Shown: positions 1-10,305 of the stretch, piece by piece | Position numbering within the stretch: the stretch's first letter is position 1 | How the letters are laid out: every line of letters begins with the position of its first letter | Origin: an uncultured Halieaceae bacterium | GTDB taxonomy: Bacteria; Pseudomonadota; Gammaproteobacteria; Pseudomonadales; Halieaceae | Length of the DNA stretch: 64,000 bases | Assembly: GCA_938074045.1 (NCBI GenBank) | Contig: CALJGI010000002.1 | Span: 62,001-126,000, forward strand | Direction of reading: 5' to 3' | Program-made: the position numbers and the translations under genes | The notes under the pieces: generated by a model | Seen by the model: the letters and a program-made list of their open reading frames with translations, nothing else | The model's database searches: none | Told to the model about the DNA's origin: nothing

Positions 1-624
1 GGTGGCCGTGCTGTCGATGACTATCGCATCCTCAGCTGGCACCAGGGGGGACACTGCTCGCTCACTGTCCCGCCTGTCACGGGATTGGATGTCCCGCAAA
101 AGGGCGGCGAGATTAACACTTTCCCCCTTTTGAATCAACTGCTTATAGCGTCTTTCAGCACGCTCTTCAGCGCTCGCCGTGAGGAAGAATTTCGCCACTG
201 CATCAGGGAAAACCACGGTGCCCATGTCGCGACCATCCGCCACCAATCCCGGCTCCCGCGCAAACTCCCGTTGTCGCTCCAGCAGTGCAACTCTTACCGC
301 CGGTAATGCCGCCACTGTCGAGGCACCACGACCCCCGGCTTCACTCCGAATAGACCGGCTGATACTTTGACCCTGGTAGAGGACGTCCACTTCTTCGCTG
401 TCCAGGCGGACAAATTTCAGATCAAGGCTCCTCGCCACTTCGGCAACCGCAGGCTCATCATCAAGCTCGAGCCCAGCGGCGGAGGCCGCATAGGCCGTAA
501 CCCGGTAGAGCGCGCCACTGTCCAGCAGGTGCCAGCCTAAAAACCCAGCCAGTCGATGTGAGATTGTGCCCTTGCCAGCGCCACCGGGACCATCAATCGT
601 TACTACGTGAATATCAGATTTCAT
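1..624 (-). CDS. cmk: Cytidylate kinase, 3' end cut by window edge
   Basis: Phosphorylates CMP and dCMP with ATP in the cytosolic pyrimidine nucleotide pathway. The reading frame starts at an ATG at 624 and is open to base 1, giving 208 residues of a family usually about 225 long, so only the last residues lie outside the window. The P-loop is visible as [10 protein letters not shown] (residues 11-20), followed by the LDSGALYR substrate segment and the [13 protein letters not shown] segment typical of Cmk, then the ERRYKQL and RDRRDSERA lid region. It lies 24 bases after tyrA on the same strand, the usual gyrA-serC-pheA-tyrA-cmk order of Pseudomonas-like bacteria, where rpsA normally comes next. 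No good Shine-Dalgarno is visible, so translation may be coupled to tyrA. Identity is secure. Confidence 0.93.
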   Translation of the reverse strand, partial: MKSDIHVVTIDGPGGAGKGTISHRLAGFLGWHLLDSGALYRVTAYAASAAGLELDDEPAVAEVARSLDLKFVRLDSEEVDVLYQGQSISRSIRSEAGGRGASTVAALPAVRVALLERQREFAREPGLVADGRDMGTVVFPDAVAKFFLTASAEERAERRYKQLIQKGESVNLAALLRDIQSRDRRDSERAVSPLVPAEDAIVIDSTAT

Positions 625-648
625 TAAAGGATAGGGCCGGGCAAGAAA

Positions 649-1545
649 TCAGGCGCTGCGCGCCGCCAGATCCTGCGCAAATTGATCCCTGGATTCCTTG
701 GCGTGCTCAAAAATCTGCTGCAAGCTTGTGCTATCGCCACTTTCGATTGCCTCTCGCAATAAATCCAGGTGAGAGCTGAAGCTGTCCAGCGCAATCAAAA
801 GCTGCTCTCGATTCGCCAGGGCAATATCGCGCCACATAACCGGATCGCTGGACGCGATCCGGGTAAAGTCTCTAAATCCGCCGGCAGCAAAGCGGAAGAT
901 CTGCTCCCCCTGATCAGATTTTGCCAGTGCATCCACCAGCGCATAAGCCAATACGTGGGGCAAATGGCTAGTATTGGCCAACACGGCGTCGTGATCCTCC
1001 ACGCTCATGGTGAGCACTTCAGCGCCGGTGCTGGACCACATCGCAGCTACCCGGGAGACGGCGTCGGCAGCGGTTTCCTCGACCGGCGTCAGTATCACCC
1101 GATGATTGACAAACAAATCGGCCCGCGCAGCGGACACACCGCTTTGCTCTGACCCGGCGATGGGATGACCCGGCACGAAGTTGGCAGGCATACGACCCAT
1201 TAGCCGCTGCGCCTCTCGCACCAGGCTGCCCTTTACACTCGCCACATCAGTGACAACAGCATCCACAGCAATCCTGGGCAATACCTGGGCCAACATGTCA
1301 TTGGCGGTCAGTGTCGGCGTGGCGATGACGACCATATCCGCACCGTCCAGCGCGTCATTCACGTCAGTTGTGTATTCATCAATGATACCCAACTCAAGCC
1401 CGCGTTTGAGGGACACGTCACGGTAGCCACAGGCGCGAATCACGCGGGCAGCACCGGTTTGTTTGGCCGAAGCACAAAGGGAGCCACCGATCAGCCCCAA
1501 ACCAATAACCAACAGCGTATCCACACTGGATGTTTTCTCAACCAT
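649..1545 (-). CDS. tyrA: Prephenate dehydrogenase (TyrA), single-domain
   Basis: Oxidative decarboxylation of prephenate (or arogenate) with NAD(P)+ on the way to tyrosine. The 298-residue protein begins with the dinucleotide-binding GLGLIGGS (residues 15-22), then has the family signatures HPIAGSEQSG, NTSHLPHVLAYAL and GGFRDFTRIASSDP. It starts 3 bases after pheA and is followed 24 bases later by cmk, so the genes are surely co-transcribed. In Pseudomonas this gene is normally fused to aroA (EPSP synthase) and preceded by hisC2. Here the protein ends after the dehydrogenase domain and both of those are missing from the locus. No ACT domain is visible, so feedback control by tyrosine would have to act through the catalytic domain. 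Confidence 0.94.
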   Translation of the reverse strand: MVEKTSSVDTLLVIGLGLIGGSLCASAKQTGAARVIRACGYRDVSLKRGLELGIIDEYTTDVNDALDGADMVVIATPTLTANDMLAQVLPRIAVDAVVTDVASVKGSLVREAQRLMGRMPANFVPGHPIAGSEQSGVSAARADLFVNHRVILTPVEETAADAVSRVAAMWSSTGAEVLTMSVEDHDAVLANTSHLPHVLAYALVDALAKSDQGEQIFRFAAGGFRDFTRIASSDPVMWRDIALANREQLLIALDSFSSHLDLLREAIESGDSTSLQQIFEHAKESRDQFAQDLAARSA

Positions 1546-1548
1546 CTA

Positions 1549-2670
1549 TCACATCACCGCTCGCGGATATGAACCGAGCAATTTCAGCAGAATGGACTGC
1601 TCCTCAATTAAGCTCAAAATGGCACTGATATTCTCATCCCTCACATGACCCTCAAACTCGATAAAGAATACATAGGCCCATGTTTCGGTACGCGAGGGCC
1701 GGGTATCAATACGGGTGAGAGAAACGCCGTTGCTGTGAAACGGCTCCAGCAGGCTGAACAAAGCACCGGGCTTGTTGCGGCTGGAAACCACAACGGAGGT
1801 TTTATCACACCCCGAAGGTTCCGCCTCGTCGCGGCCGATAATCAGGAATCTTGTTGAGTTGTCAGAAAAATCCTCAATGTGAGTGGCGAGCTTTTCCAGG
1901 CCATATTGCTCCGCTGCAATCTCCCCAGCGACGGCTGCGACACCGGCTTCATTCGCCGCCATGCGCGCCGCCTCCCCATTGCTGCTGACCGCAACTTGCT
2001 CCACCCGAGGCCAATGCTTGTCCAGAAACATACGGCACTGGGCGAGAGCCTGCTCATGGGCACAAATTCTAACTACATCCGCTTCCTTTGTTCCCGGGGC
2101 AACTAATAAATGATGGTGGATCCGCATTTCCACCTCACCACATATCTTCAGTGGCGAATCAAGAAAATTGTCCAGGGTATGTGACACCATTCCCTCGGTG
2201 GAATTTTCAACCGGCACCACGCCGAAATGGCATTGGCCTGTCTCGACCTGCGAAAACACTTCGGCAATTGTGGTACGGGGGTTACAGGTAGCTGCATGCC
2301 CAAAATGCTTGATAGCGGCCGCCTGTGTAAATGTGCCTTTGGGACCCAGATAAGATACTTGCAATGGCTTTTCCAATGCCAGGCAGGCTGACATGACTTC
2401 ACGGAAAATGTGAGCAACATTCTTGGCCGGCAAAGGCCCCTGGTTTCGCTCCATAATTCGACGCAAAACCTGAGCTTCACGCTCGGGGCGGTAAAACTGG
2501 ACTTCAGCGGGCGTTTCTCCCACCTCGGCGGCAGCTGCCACTGCCGCCATCTTGATGTCTGCGACCCGTTGCGCGCACTGCGCTCTCTGATTGAGCAAGA
2601 TCTGGATCTGCTGATCCAGGCTGTCAATTTCTGCCCGCACATCCTGCAGTTCGTCGGATTCCTCTGCCAT
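1549..2670 (-). CDS. pheA: Bifunctional chorismate mutase / prephenate dehydratase (P-protein)
   Basis: Converts chorismate to prephenate and then to phenylpyruvate, committing flux to phenylalanine. Of the 373 residues, about 1-95 form an AroQ-type chorismate mutase (VRAEIDSLDQQI, then FYRPEREAQVL). About 100-275 form the dehydratase, starting SYLGPKGTFTQAAA and containing VPVENSTEGMV and the catalytic-region NSTRFLII. About 285-365 form an ACT regulatory domain with KPGALFSLLEPF and a DTRPS variant of the usual ESRPS motif, so phenylalanine feedback is expected. It lies 3 bases after serC and 3 bases before tyrA. Length and domain order are typical. Confidence 0.95.
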   Translation of the reverse strand: MAEESDELQDVRAEIDSLDQQIQILLNQRAQCAQRVADIKMAAVAAAAEVGETPAEVQFYRPEREAQVLRRIMERNQGPLPAKNVAHIFREVMSACLALEKPLQVSYLGPKGTFTQAAAIKHFGHAATCNPRTTIAEVFSQVETGQCHFGVVPVENSTEGMVSHTLDNFLDSPLKICGEVEMRIHHHLLVAPGTKEADVVRICAHEQALAQCRMFLDKHWPRVEQVAVSSNGEAARMAANEAGVAAVAGEIAAEQYGLEKLATHIEDFSDNSTRFLIIGRDEAEPSGCDKTSVVVSSRNKPGALFSLLEPFHSNGVSLTRIDTRPSRTETWAYVFFIEFEGHVRDENISAILSLIEEQSILLKLLGSYPRAVM

Positions 2671-2673
2671 ATC

Positions 2674-3753
2674 TCAGCCCTGTCGAGTCCGAAAGCCGTC
2701 CATAAACCCTATCAGGGCATCCACGGCGTCTTCACTCACAGCATTGTATATGCTCGCGCGCATACCCCCAACCGAACGATGCCCCTTCAAATTCAATAGC
2801 CCCGCCGCCTCAGCCTCAGCCAGGAACAGCTTATCCAACTCAGGGTCCGCCAGCGTGAAAGGTATATTCATGAGGGAACGGTCGTGTACCACAACCGGGT
2901 TAGCGTAAAAATCACTGTCGTCAATATAACCGTAGAGCTTCTCGGCCTTGCGACGGTTCACGACTTCTATGGCTTCAAGACCGCCCTGCTCTTTAAGCCA
3001 TTGAAAGACCAGTCCCGCCAGATAGACGGCGAAGGTGGGCGGCGTGTTATACATGGAGCCGTTATCATCGGCTGTTTTGTAGTTCAGCATGGCCGGCGTT
3101 TCAGGGCGAGCACGGCCCAGCAGGTCGCGGCGCACCACGACGATGGTCAAGCCGGCCGGACCGATATTCTTTTGTGCGCCAGCGTAAATCAAACCGTACT
3201 GGCTGACGTCTATGGGTCGCGACAGTATAGTAGAAGACATATCCACCGCCAGTGGAACGTCTACCCTGGGCGTCCAGTCAAATTCCACACCTCCTATGGT
3301 CTCATTGGGAGTGTAGTGCAGGTAGGCCGCATCAGGATCGATCTGCCAGTCTGCAAAGGACGGTATGGAGGCAAAATTATCGGCCTCAGCTGACGCGACC
3401 ACGTTGACCTCGCCATATCTTCTGGCCTCGGCAATCGCTTTCTTGGACCACTGGCCGGTATTGACGTAATCGGCAGAGCTTGCCTCGCCCAATAAATTCA
3501 GAGGTACAGCAGAGAATTGCGAGCTTGCCCCGCCCTGCAAAAAGAGGACAGCGTAATCGTTGGAGATATTTAGCAACTGTCTGAAGTCTGCTTCCGCGGC
3601 GTCATGAATGGATACATACTCAGCGCTGCGGTGGCTCATTTCCATGACCGACAAGCCCCTACCCTGCCAGTCCAGCATTTCACTGGCCGCTCTGGTAAGG
3701 ACGGGTTCGGGAAGGGCCGCAGGGCCCGCACAAAAATTATATCGACGACTCAT
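2674..3753 (-). CDS. serC: Phosphoserine aminotransferase
   Basis: PLP enzyme that transaminates 3-phosphohydroxypyruvate to phosphoserine (serine synthesis) and 4-phosphohydroxythreonine precursors (pyridoxal phosphate synthesis). The 359-residue sequence begins YNFCAGPAALP, contains LFLQGGASSQF (phosphate and cofactor loop) and the Schiff-base lysine in YAGAQKNIGPAG, and ends with GGMRASIYNAV. These are class V aminotransferase SerC signatures and the length is normal. It heads the serC-pheA-tyrA-cmk run, separated from gyrA by about 105 bases, so it may have its own promoter or be read through from gyrA. A variant pdxJ, the other end of the same PLP pathway, is at 16.4 kb. Confidence 0.96.
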   Translation of the reverse strand: MSRRYNFCAGPAALPEPVLTRAASEMLDWQGRGLSVMEMSHRSAEYVSIHDAAEADFRQLLNISNDYAVLFLQGGASSQFSAVPLNLLGEASSADYVNTGQWSKKAIAEARRYGEVNVVASAEADNFASIPSFADWQIDPDAAYLHYTPNETIGGVEFDWTPRVDVPLAVDMSSTILSRPIDVSQYGLIYAGAQKNIGPAGLTIVVVRRDLLGRARPETPAMLNYKTADDNGSMYNTPPTFAVYLAGLVFQWLKEQGGLEAIEVVNRRKAEKLYGYIDDSDFYANPVVVHDRSLMNIPFTLADPELDKLFLAEAEAAGLLNLKGHRSVGGMRASIYNAVSEDAVDALIGFMDGFRTRQG

Positions 3754-3858
3754 TGACGATCTTCCTGCCTAGCTGCTGTGTGAGTTTTGTGCAAAAGACG
3801 AATGCCAAGGGCTGCTGCCAACACGAGCGTTGGCTAGCTACCGCAGCGGCTTTCCTGG

Positions 3859-6468
3859 TTAATCCGCCACGGGGGATTCCGGGGCATCACCCGTGTCGGA
3901 GGAAACCGCAGACTGAGTGACGAGGTCTTCATCATCTGCTTCCGGTTCCGCGACTCGTTCCACGCCAACGAGGTGCTCGCCAGGCTTGAGTTTTATCACC
4001 CGGACGCCCTGAGTATTTCTACTAAGCACAGACACCTCGTCCGTCCTTGTTCGCACCAGCGTGCCCTGATCAGAGATAAGCATCAATTGATCACCATCGA
4101 AAACCTGCACCGCCCCAACCAGATCGCCATTGCGATCGCTGGTTTTGATGGCGATAACGCCCATATTGCCACGCCCCTTAGCAGGGAAATCGTCCACGTC
4201 AGTACGCTTGCCGTAACCGTTGGCACTGACCGTCAGGACTCGACCCTCAGGTTGTGGGATGATCATACTTATAACGCGATGGCCCCCTGACAGCTTAATG
4301 CCCCGAACACCACGAGCGGTGCGGCCCATTGCCCGCACATCTCTTTCCTTGAAGCGAGCGGCTTTGCCCGAGCTGCTGAACAACATCACGTCGCAATCGC
4401 CGTTGGTAATCGCCGTCCCTACCAGAACATCGCCCTCATTCAGTTCTACAGCCCGCAACCCAACACTGCGCTGTCTGGCGAAATCGGTGAGGGCAGTTTT
4501 CTTCACTGTGCCCATGGCGGTAGCCATAAAGATGTAGTGGCCCTCCGTGTACTCGGCGACGGGTAATATAGATGTGACGCGTTCACCTTCGTCCAGAGGT
4601 AATAAATTGACCATGGGACGCCCGCGCGATCCGCGACCGGCAACCGGAATGTGGAACACCTTCAGCCAGTAGACTTTACCCACATTGGTGAAGCACAAGA
4701 TGGTGTCGTGGGTATTGGCGATCATCAGGTGCTCAACAAAGTCTTCATCCTTGACCGCCGTTGCTGACTTGCCCATACCGCCGCGGCGCTGTGCTTGATA
4801 GTCCGCCAAGGGCTGTGTTTTCGCGTAGCCACCGTGGGAAATAGTAACAACACGGTCTTCCTCTGTAATAAGGTCTTCCGCCGTCAAATCCTGGCGGGAG
4901 GCGACAATTTCCGAGCGTCGCTCATCACCGTAGTCGTCCACCACCTGCCTGAGTTCTTCCCGAATCACCTGCAATAACCGCTCCGGTTCGCCAAGGATCT
5001 CGAGAAACCCGGCGATTTCAGTCAACTTGTCAGAGTATTCATTGATCAGCTTCTCGTGCTCGAGACCGGTGAGTCGATGCAACCGCAGGTCAAGAATGGC
5101 CTGCGCCTGGACGGGAGAAAGCTGATAACGGCCATCGTGCAAACCGTATTGCGGTTCCAATTCGTCCGGTCGACAGGCATCGGCACCGGCCCGCTCCAAC
5201 ATGGTCATCACATCGCCCGCTGACCAGGTACGCGCTACGAGCTGCTCGCGTGCTTCGCCCGGGCTGGGAGAGGCTTTGATCAACTCAATGACGGGATCAA
5301 TATTCGCCAGGGCCACAGCGAGCCCTTCCAGTATATGGCCCCGCTCCCGAGCCTTGCGCAACAGATACACGGTGCGGCGTGTTACCACCTCACGCCGATG
5401 ACGAATAAAGGCCTCGAGCAGCTGCTTGAGATTCAGAATCTTCGGCTGCCCGTCTACCAGAGCGACAATATTGATACCAAATACACTTTCCAACTGAGTC
5501 TGCGCATACAGATTGTTGAGGATTACTTCCCCTACCTCACCACGACGCAGCTCAATCACGATGCGCAGGCCATCTTTGTCGGACTCATCGCGTAACTCCG
5601 TAATACCCTCTACTTTCTTCTCTTTTACCAGCTCGGCGATCTTTTCGATCAGGCGCGCTTTATTTACCTGATACGGAATCTCGCTGACAATTATCGTTTC
5701 TTTGTTGTTCTTTTCGTTGCTGATAACCTCAGCCCGCGCCCTGACATAGATTCGCCCCCTACCTGTGCGATAGGCCTGCACGATACCAGCGCGGCCATTG
5801 ATAATCGCAGCGGTTGGAAAGTCGGGCCCGGGAATATGCTCCATCAGCTGGTCAACGGTGAGACCGGGATCGTCCAACAGTGCGAGACAACCGTTCACAA
5901 CTTCTCCGAGGTTATGCGGCGGGATATTAGTAGCCATGCCCACGGCGATACCGGAGGACCCATTGATCAGCAAGTTGGGCACCCTGGTGGGCAGCACTTC
6001 TGGAATCTGCTCCGTGCCGTCGTAATTGGGCACAAAATCCACGGTTTCCTTGTCCAGGTCAGCCAGGAGGTCGTGGGCAATCTTGCGCATACGGATTTCT
6101 GTGTACCGCATGGCTGCCGCGGAATCGCCATCGATAGAACCGAAATTGCCCTGGCCGTCCACCAGCATATAGCGCAAGGAGAACGGCTGCGCCATTCGAA
6201 CGATGGTGTCATATACCGCTGAGTCGCCGTGTGGGTGATACTTGCCGATAACATCACCCACAATCCGGGCCGACTTTTTATACGCTTTGTTCCAGTCGTT
6301 CCCCAGCACACTCATGGCAAACAGCACGCGACGGTGAACGGGTTTCAGTCCATCTCGAACATCGGGCAGTGCGCGCCCGACAATAACGCTCATGGCGTAA
6401 TCGAGATAGGACTGCTTCAGCTCGTCTTCAATATTGACCGGAAGAATTTCGTTGGTCGATTCAGCCAT
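3859..6468 (-). CDS. gyrA: DNA gyrase subunit A
   Basis: Breakage-reunion subunit of gyrase, which negatively supercoils DNA as A2B2. The chosen ATG at 6468 gives 869 residues beginning [19 protein letters not shown], matching where GyrA proteins normally begin. The frame is open a further 31 residues upstream to 6561, but that stretch is arginine-rich and not GyrA-like. The active-site tyrosine is in AAMRYTEIR. The quinolone-determining region reads [10 protein letters not shown], so the serine and aspartate most often altered in resistant strains are wild type. The GyrA box QRRGGMGKS precedes the six-bladed DNA-wrapping C-terminal domain, and the protein ends in an acidic tail. A sigma70-like promoter lies about 165 bases upstream. 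Confidence 0.97.
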   Translation of the reverse strand: MAESTNEILPVNIEDELKQSYLDYAMSVIVGRALPDVRDGLKPVHRRVLFAMSVLGNDWNKAYKKSARIVGDVIGKYHPHGDSAVYDTIVRMAQPFSLRYMLVDGQGNFGSIDGDSAAAMRYTEIRMRKIAHDLLADLDKETVDFVPNYDGTEQIPEVLPTRVPNLLINGSSGIAVGMATNIPPHNLGEVVNGCLALLDDPGLTVDQLMEHIPGPDFPTAAIINGRAGIVQAYRTGRGRIYVRARAEVISNEKNNKETIIVSEIPYQVNKARLIEKIAELVKEKKVEGITELRDESDKDGLRIVIELRRGEVGEVILNNLYAQTQLESVFGINIVALVDGQPKILNLKQLLEAFIRHRREVVTRRTVYLLRKARERGHILEGLAVALANIDPVIELIKASPSPGEAREQLVARTWSAGDVMTMLERAGADACRPDELEPQYGLHDGRYQLSPVQAQAILDLRLHRLTGLEHEKLINEYSDKLTEIAGFLEILGEPERLLQVIREELRQVVDDYGDERRSEIVASRQDLTAEDLITEEDRVVTISHGGYAKTQPLADYQAQRRGGMGKSATAVKDEDFVEHLMIANTHDTILCFTNVGKVYWLKVFHIPVAGRGSRGRPMVNLLPLDEGERVTSILPVAEYTEGHYIFMATAMGTVKKTALTDFARQRSVGLRAVELNEGDVLVGTAITNGDCDVMLFSSSGKAARFKERDVRAMGRTARGVRGIKLSGGHRVISMIIPQPEGRVLTVSANGYGKRTDVDDFPAKGRGNMGVIAIKTSDRNGDLVGAVQVFDGDQLMLISDQGTLVRTRTDEVSVLSRNTQGVRVIKLKPGEHLVGVERVAEPEADDEDLVTQSAVSSDTGDAPESPVAD

Positions 6469-6771
6469 GGGGAGATGGTTCCTGTTTATGCGGTACCGGG
6501 GCAATGCCGGAGCCCCCCGACGACGTCTGGTCGGGGAAAAATTCATGCTGGGGACCAGCATTCCAGCCGCTACCGGCGCTGCCGACAGGACCGACTGCCG
6601 GTGCCTTTGACAACTGGAAATACAAGCCGTCGATTATAAGTAAGTTGCGGGTTTTTATCCATTTTTTTACTGATTTTGCCGGCATTTTCGTGCCCTTTTA
6701 GCGGGCTCATCGAGACAGGGACCGCCGAGGCGGTATACTGGCTCTCCTGCGCCACACCAAGAACTCTGAAC
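6469..6771. other. Divergent intergenic region between gyrA and the mtaD homologue
   Basis: About 300 bases with no convincing gene. It holds a good minus-strand promoter for gyrA (listed separately) and, toward the plus-strand gene, a TATACT hexamer at about 6733 that could serve as a -10 element but lacks a clear -35. The open frame that crosses part of it upstream of gyrA has a composition unlike GyrA and is not supported as coding. Confidence 0.5.
6633..6661 (-). promoter_or_regulatory. Sigma70-like promoter for gyrA
   Basis: On the minus strand TGGATA (6661-6656) is followed, after exactly 17 bases, by a perfect TATAAT (6638-6633), in an A/T-rich stretch about 165 bases before the gyrA start codon. 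The -35 matches four of six consensus bases. Assignment is by sequence only. Confidence 0.55.
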
Positions 6772-8109
6772 ATGCCGCCTGACACCCTGACAACCCCGGT
6801 TGATTTACTGGTTTTTCCACGCTGGATAATCCCCATTGTGCCCGACGGCACCGTGCTGGAAGACCATGCTCTGGGGGTTGTGGATGGCCGAATTCAGGCC
6901 ATCCTGCCCGCCGTCGACGCACGGCTCAGACTATCGGCGAAAGAGGAATTGCATTTATCCGAGCACGTCGTGCTACCGGGGCTGATCAACGCGCATGGCC
7001 ATAGCGCCATGTCACTGTTGCGAGGGTATGCAGACGACAAGACATTAATGACATGGCTCAACGATCACATCTGGCCAGCAGAGGCCACCCATGTGGACGC
7101 CAGCTTTGTTGCGGATGGTGTACAGCTGGCGCTGGCAGAAATGATTTGCAGTGGCACCACCTGCTTCAGCGATATGTACTTCTTTCCCGACGTGACCGCC
7201 AGACTGGTCAGTGAATGTGGCATGCGCGCACAAATAGCATTCCCGATCTTTGATTTCCCCACCGCATGGGGTAGCGGGCCAGAGGAATATATCGCCAAAG
7301 GACTGGCCCTGCGTGACACCTATCAGGATCATGCATTGGTACGTCCCGTATTTGGTCCCCATGCCCCCTACACCGTCGCTGAAACCACACTGCGCGACAT
7401 CGCGCGGCTGTCCAAAGAGCTCGACTGCCCGGTACATATACATGTGCAGGAGACCGCAGAGGAAGTGCGGAACAGCCAGAGCCAGCACGCCAAAACACCG
7501 CTGGCTCGCCTGCATGATCTCGGCTTACTGGGCCCACAAACCCAATGTGTGCACATGACTCAACTATGTGATGGCGATATCGAGCTACTGCAACAACACA
7601 ATGCACATGTTGTCCATTGCCCCAGCTCCAATATGAAGCTGGCGTCGGGTATCTGCCCTACCAAGGCTTTGCTTGAGGCAGGCATCAATGTGGCGCTGGG
7701 CACCGATAGCGCCGCCAGCAACAACCGTCTGGACATGTTCTGGGAAATGCGATCAGCCGCGCTGCTGGCCAAACTTTCAACCCAGGATGCCGCCGCGCTT
7801 CCCGCAAGACAGGTATTGAATATGGCCACTATTCATGGCGCGAGGGCGCTTGGCATAGAGATTGAAACCGGCAGTCTCGAACCCGGGAAAGCGGCCGACT
7901 TCATCGCTGTGGATCTGAACCACCCCGGCAGCCAACCAGTGTATGACCCCATTTCCCAGCTGGTCTACGCCACCAGCTCAGATCAGGTCAGTCACAGCTA
8001 CGTTGCTGGCCGCGCATTGCTGACCGATGGAGTGCTGACAGGACTGTCACGCTCATCTATCATGACCGCCGTACAGACATGGCAACAAACTATTGCAGGT
8101 TCATCTTGA
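6772..8109 (+). CDS. mtaD: TRZ/ATZ-family deaminase, 5-methylthioadenosine/S-adenosylhomocysteine deaminase-like
   Basis: Amidohydrolase-superfamily metal enzyme expected to deaminate 5'-methylthioadenosine, S-adenosylhomocysteine or related purines. Starting at ATG 6772 (the frame is open further upstream but the family start fits [14 protein letters not shown]) it has 445 residues. Metal ligands appear in [26 protein letters not shown] and [14 protein letters not shown], with HAPYT and [11 protein letters not shown] as further family signatures. The next gene, ubiG, overlaps its end. This mtaD-ubiG-gph-yciK order, divergent from gyrA, is the Pseudomonas arrangement, where the gene is annotated as this deaminase. 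The family is broad, so the exact purine substrate is inferred from context; removal of SAH fits a neighbouring methyltransferase. Confidence 0.85.
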   Translation: MPPDTLTTPVDLLVFPRWIIPIVPDGTVLEDHALGVVDGRIQAILPAVDARLRLSAKEELHLSEHVVLPGLINAHGHSAMSLLRGYADDKTLMTWLNDHIWPAEATHVDASFVADGVQLALAEMICSGTTCFSDMYFFPDVTARLVSECGMRAQIAFPIFDFPTAWGSGPEEYIAKGLALRDTYQDHALVRPVFGPHAPYTVAETTLRDIARLSKELDCPVHIHVQETAEEVRNSQSQHAKTPLARLHDLGLLGPQTQCVHMTQLCDGDIELLQQHNAHVVHCPSSNMKLASGICPTKALLEAGINVALGTDSAASNNRLDMFWEMRSAALLAKLSTQDAAALPARQVLNMATIHGARALGIEIETGSLEPGKAADFIAVDLNHPGSQPVYDPISQLVYATSSDQVSHSYVAGRALLTDGVLTGLSRSSIMTAVQTWQQTIAGSS

Positions 8110-8828
8110 GCGAGACAGCAAACGTAGACCCGGCTGAAATTGCCAAATTCGAGGAACTGGCCTCCCGTTGGTGGGACCGGAACAGCGAATTCAAACCCCT
8201 GCACGACATCAACCCCCTGCGTGCCAACTTTATCGACGAACGCTCACCAGTGGCCGGGGTTACCGTTCTGGATGTGGGTTGTGGCGGCGGAATCCTGGCT
8301 GAGGGGTTGGCGCACCGTGGCGCCCAAGTCAGCGGCATAGACATGGGCGAAGCTCCTTTGACCGTCGCGCGCATTCACCAATTGGAATCCGGTGTCGATA
8401 TCAATTATCGCCAGAGTACCGCTGAGGATCTGGCCGCCCAGGAGCCCGCCAGCTATGACATTGTCTGCTGTCTGGAAATGCTGGAGCACGTACCCGATCC
8501 CGGCTCTGTCATCGAAGCCTGCAAAAAACTGGTCAAACCCGGTGGCGATTTGTATTTCTCGACCATCAGCCGCAACCCCAAGGCCTGGCTGTTTGCCATC
8601 GTAGGAGCGGAGCATATCCTGAATCTGCTGCCCCGGGGAACGCATGAATATACTCGCTTTATACGGCCCTCGGAACTGGCCTCCTGCCTGCGGGACAGCG
8701 GTCTGGAGTTCTGCGAAATTACCGGCCTGGTATACAACCCCATAACCCGACGCTATAGCCTCAAAGCCAACGACGTGAGTGTCAACTATATGGTACACGC
8801 TCGTCGACCGGTGGCTGAAGGTGACTGA
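8106..8828 (+). CDS. ubiG: Ubiquinone biosynthesis O-methyltransferase UbiG
   Basis: SAM-dependent enzyme carrying out both O-methylation steps of ubiquinone synthesis. The SAM motif I is [16 protein letters not shown], with family segments [10 protein letters not shown] near the start, [24 protein letters not shown] and the C-terminal [14 protein letters not shown] favour the TTG at 8106, which follows AGGT by five bases and puts [15 protein letters not shown] at the amino end as in UbiG proteins, giving 240 residues. An ATG at 8079 in the same frame would add nine residues. Either start overlaps the 3' end of the upstream deaminase, pointing to coupled translation. The next gene overlaps its stop. 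Confidence 0.93.
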   Translation: MSETANVDPAEIAKFEELASRWWDRNSEFKPLHDINPLRANFIDERSPVAGVTVLDVGCGGGILAEGLAHRGAQVSGIDMGEAPLTVARIHQLESGVDINYRQSTAEDLAAQEPASYDIVCCLEMLEHVPDPGSVIEACKKLVKPGGDLYFSTISRNPKAWLFAIVGAEHILNLLPRGTHEYTRFIRPSELASCLRDSGLEFCEITGLVYNPITRRYSLKANDVSVNYMVHARRPVAEGD

Positions 8829-9504
8829 AAGGCTAGCTGAAACACCGTTGCGCGCGGTTTTATTTGACCTCGACGGCACCTTGTTGGATACCGCTCCGGA
8901 TTTTATCGAGGTTCTACATCAAATGCGGGAGGAAGCTGCCCTCGAGCGGCTGGCTGAGGATGTAATACGAGGACAGGTTTCCAACGGTGCCCGCGCGCTG
9001 GTTACCCTGGCTTTTGGACTTGACGAGGGGGACAGGGGCTTCCCGGAGAGCCGACAGCGGCTGCTCGATCTCTACATGACGCTACTGGGCAGACATACCA
9101 CGCTGTTTCCGGGCTTGCAGGATTTGATTGACGGATTGCATGCGCGGGGCTTGTGCTGGGGTATCGTGACCAACAAACCCTCCTACCTCACCGATGAATT
9201 GCTGCGGCGAATTGATATTCAACCTGCTCCAGCTACCGTGATCTGTCCGGATCACGTTACCAATACCAAGCCGCACCCCGAACCCATGTATCTGGCCTGT
9301 AAAGAAATGGGATGCTCCCCTGCCGAAGTGCTGTATGTGGGCGATCATTTGCGTGATATTCAGGCCGGCCTGGCGGCAGGCATGCAAACCATCGCCGCAG
9401 CCTACGGATACCTGGCGGAGGGTGAGGATATTATCGACTGGCGGGCACACCATGTCGTCCATCACGGCGACCAGCTGCTACCGCTGATAACCCGATATTT
9501 TTGA
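8821..9504 (+). CDS. gph: Phosphoglycolate phosphatase (HAD family)
   Basis: HAD hydrolase expected to dephosphorylate 2-phosphoglycolate arising from DNA repair or metabolite damage. The 227-residue product from GTG 8821 has HAD motif [18 protein letters not shown] close to its start, motif II in GIVTNKPS, the conserved lysine in NTKPHPEPM and motif III/IV in [17 protein letters not shown]. The start codon overlaps the end of ubiG by eight bases; an ATG at 8779 in the same frame would lie deep inside ubiG and add non-HAD residues, so I reject it. The ubiG-gph-yciK order is conserved in Pseudomonas, supporting this identity among the many HAD paralogues. Confidence 0.88.
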   Translation: MTERLAETPLRAVLFDLDGTLLDTAPDFIEVLHQMREEAALERLAEDVIRGQVSNGARALVTLAFGLDEGDRGFPESRQRLLDLYMTLLGRHTTLFPGLQDLIDGLHARGLCWGIVTNKPSYLTDELLRRIDIQPAPATVICPDHVTNTKPHPEPMYLACKEMGCSPAEVLYVGDHLRDIQAGLAAGMQTIAAAYGYLAEGEDIIDWRAHHVVHHGDQLLPLITRYF

Positions 9505-10281
9505 ATGAGCTGCCCTCCCATTATGAACCTAGAGAACGCCGCTAAAGACTATCAAGCGCCTGCAAATCTGCTGCATCGGCGCAATATACTCATCACGGGG
9601 GCCGGAGATGGGATCGGCCGAGCGCTGGCGCTGGCCACGGCTCGCCTGGGCGCAACCGTTATCCTCCTGGGTCGCACGGTTGCGAAACTGGAGTCAGTGT
9701 ATGATCAAATCGAAGCTGAAGGACTGGCCCAACCCGCCATCATCCCACTGGATCTGGCGCAGGCTGATGAAAGTGAGTTAAAGGCGGTTGGTGATGCCGT
9801 CGCCGGAAGTTTCGACGCCCTGCATGGGCTGGTCCATAACGCGGCTGTTCTGGGTGACAGAAAGCCCATGGCCAGCACCAGTTACCAGGGATGGGTGGAG
9901 CTGATGCAGACCAATGTCAACGCACCCATGTTGATCACCCAGACCTTGCTACCAGTGCTCAACGCTGCTGATGATGCCTCCATCATCTTTACCTCTTCCG
10001 GAGTTGGTCGCCGTGGTCGCGCCTATTGGGGTGCATATGCCACATCGAAATTCGCCAATGAAGGCATGATGGAAGTGCTGGCGGACGAACTGAGCAACAC
10101 CAGTAACATTCGCGTAAACAGCCTGAATCCCGGGGCGACTAACACACAAATGCGGCGCACGGCATTTCCCGCTGAGGTGCCCACTGAAAACCCTGGGGCA
10201 GAGGATATTTTGAACGCCTATCTCTATTTACTGGGCCCGGACAGCGCTGCTGTCACCGGTGAAAAGCTATCAGCCCAATGA
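9505..10281 (+). CDS. yciK: YciK-family short-chain dehydrogenase/reductase
   Basis: Probable NAD(P)-dependent oxidoreductase of unknown substrate. The 258-residue protein has the cofactor motif ITGAGDGIGRALA (about residues 30-42), HNAAVLG in place of the usual NAG motif, a catalytic serine in TSSGVGRRGRAYWGAY and the YATSK tyrosine-lysine pair. It starts immediately after the gph stop codon, closing the four-gene operon, and faces rluB across 24 bases. YciK homologues sit at this place in Pseudomonas and near rluB in Enterobacteria. The SDR fold is certain; the biological role is not known. Confidence 0.87.
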   Translation: MSCPPIMNLENAAKDYQAPANLLHRRNILITGAGDGIGRALALATARLGATVILLGRTVAKLESVYDQIEAEGLAQPAIIPLDLAQADESELKAVGDAVAGSFDALHGLVHNAAVLGDRKPMASTSYQGWVELMQTNVNAPMLITQTLLPVLNAADDASIIFTSSGVGRRGRAYWGAYATSKFANEGMMEVLADELSNTSNIRVNSLNPGATNTQMRRTAFPAEVPTENPGAEDILNAYLYLLGPDSAAVTGEKLSAQ

Positions 10282-10305
10282 ACCGCTTGTTCCTGGAAGC
10301 GACCG

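Noticed and set aside
2884-3393. Long plus-strand open frame opposite serC (169 residues)
   Set aside because: It is the mirror of a well-supported serC frame, has no recognisable protein features and no ribosome-binding site.
6081-6260. Quinolone-resistance change in GyrA
   Set aside because: The loop reads [10 protein letters not shown], so the serine and aspartate usually altered are wild type.
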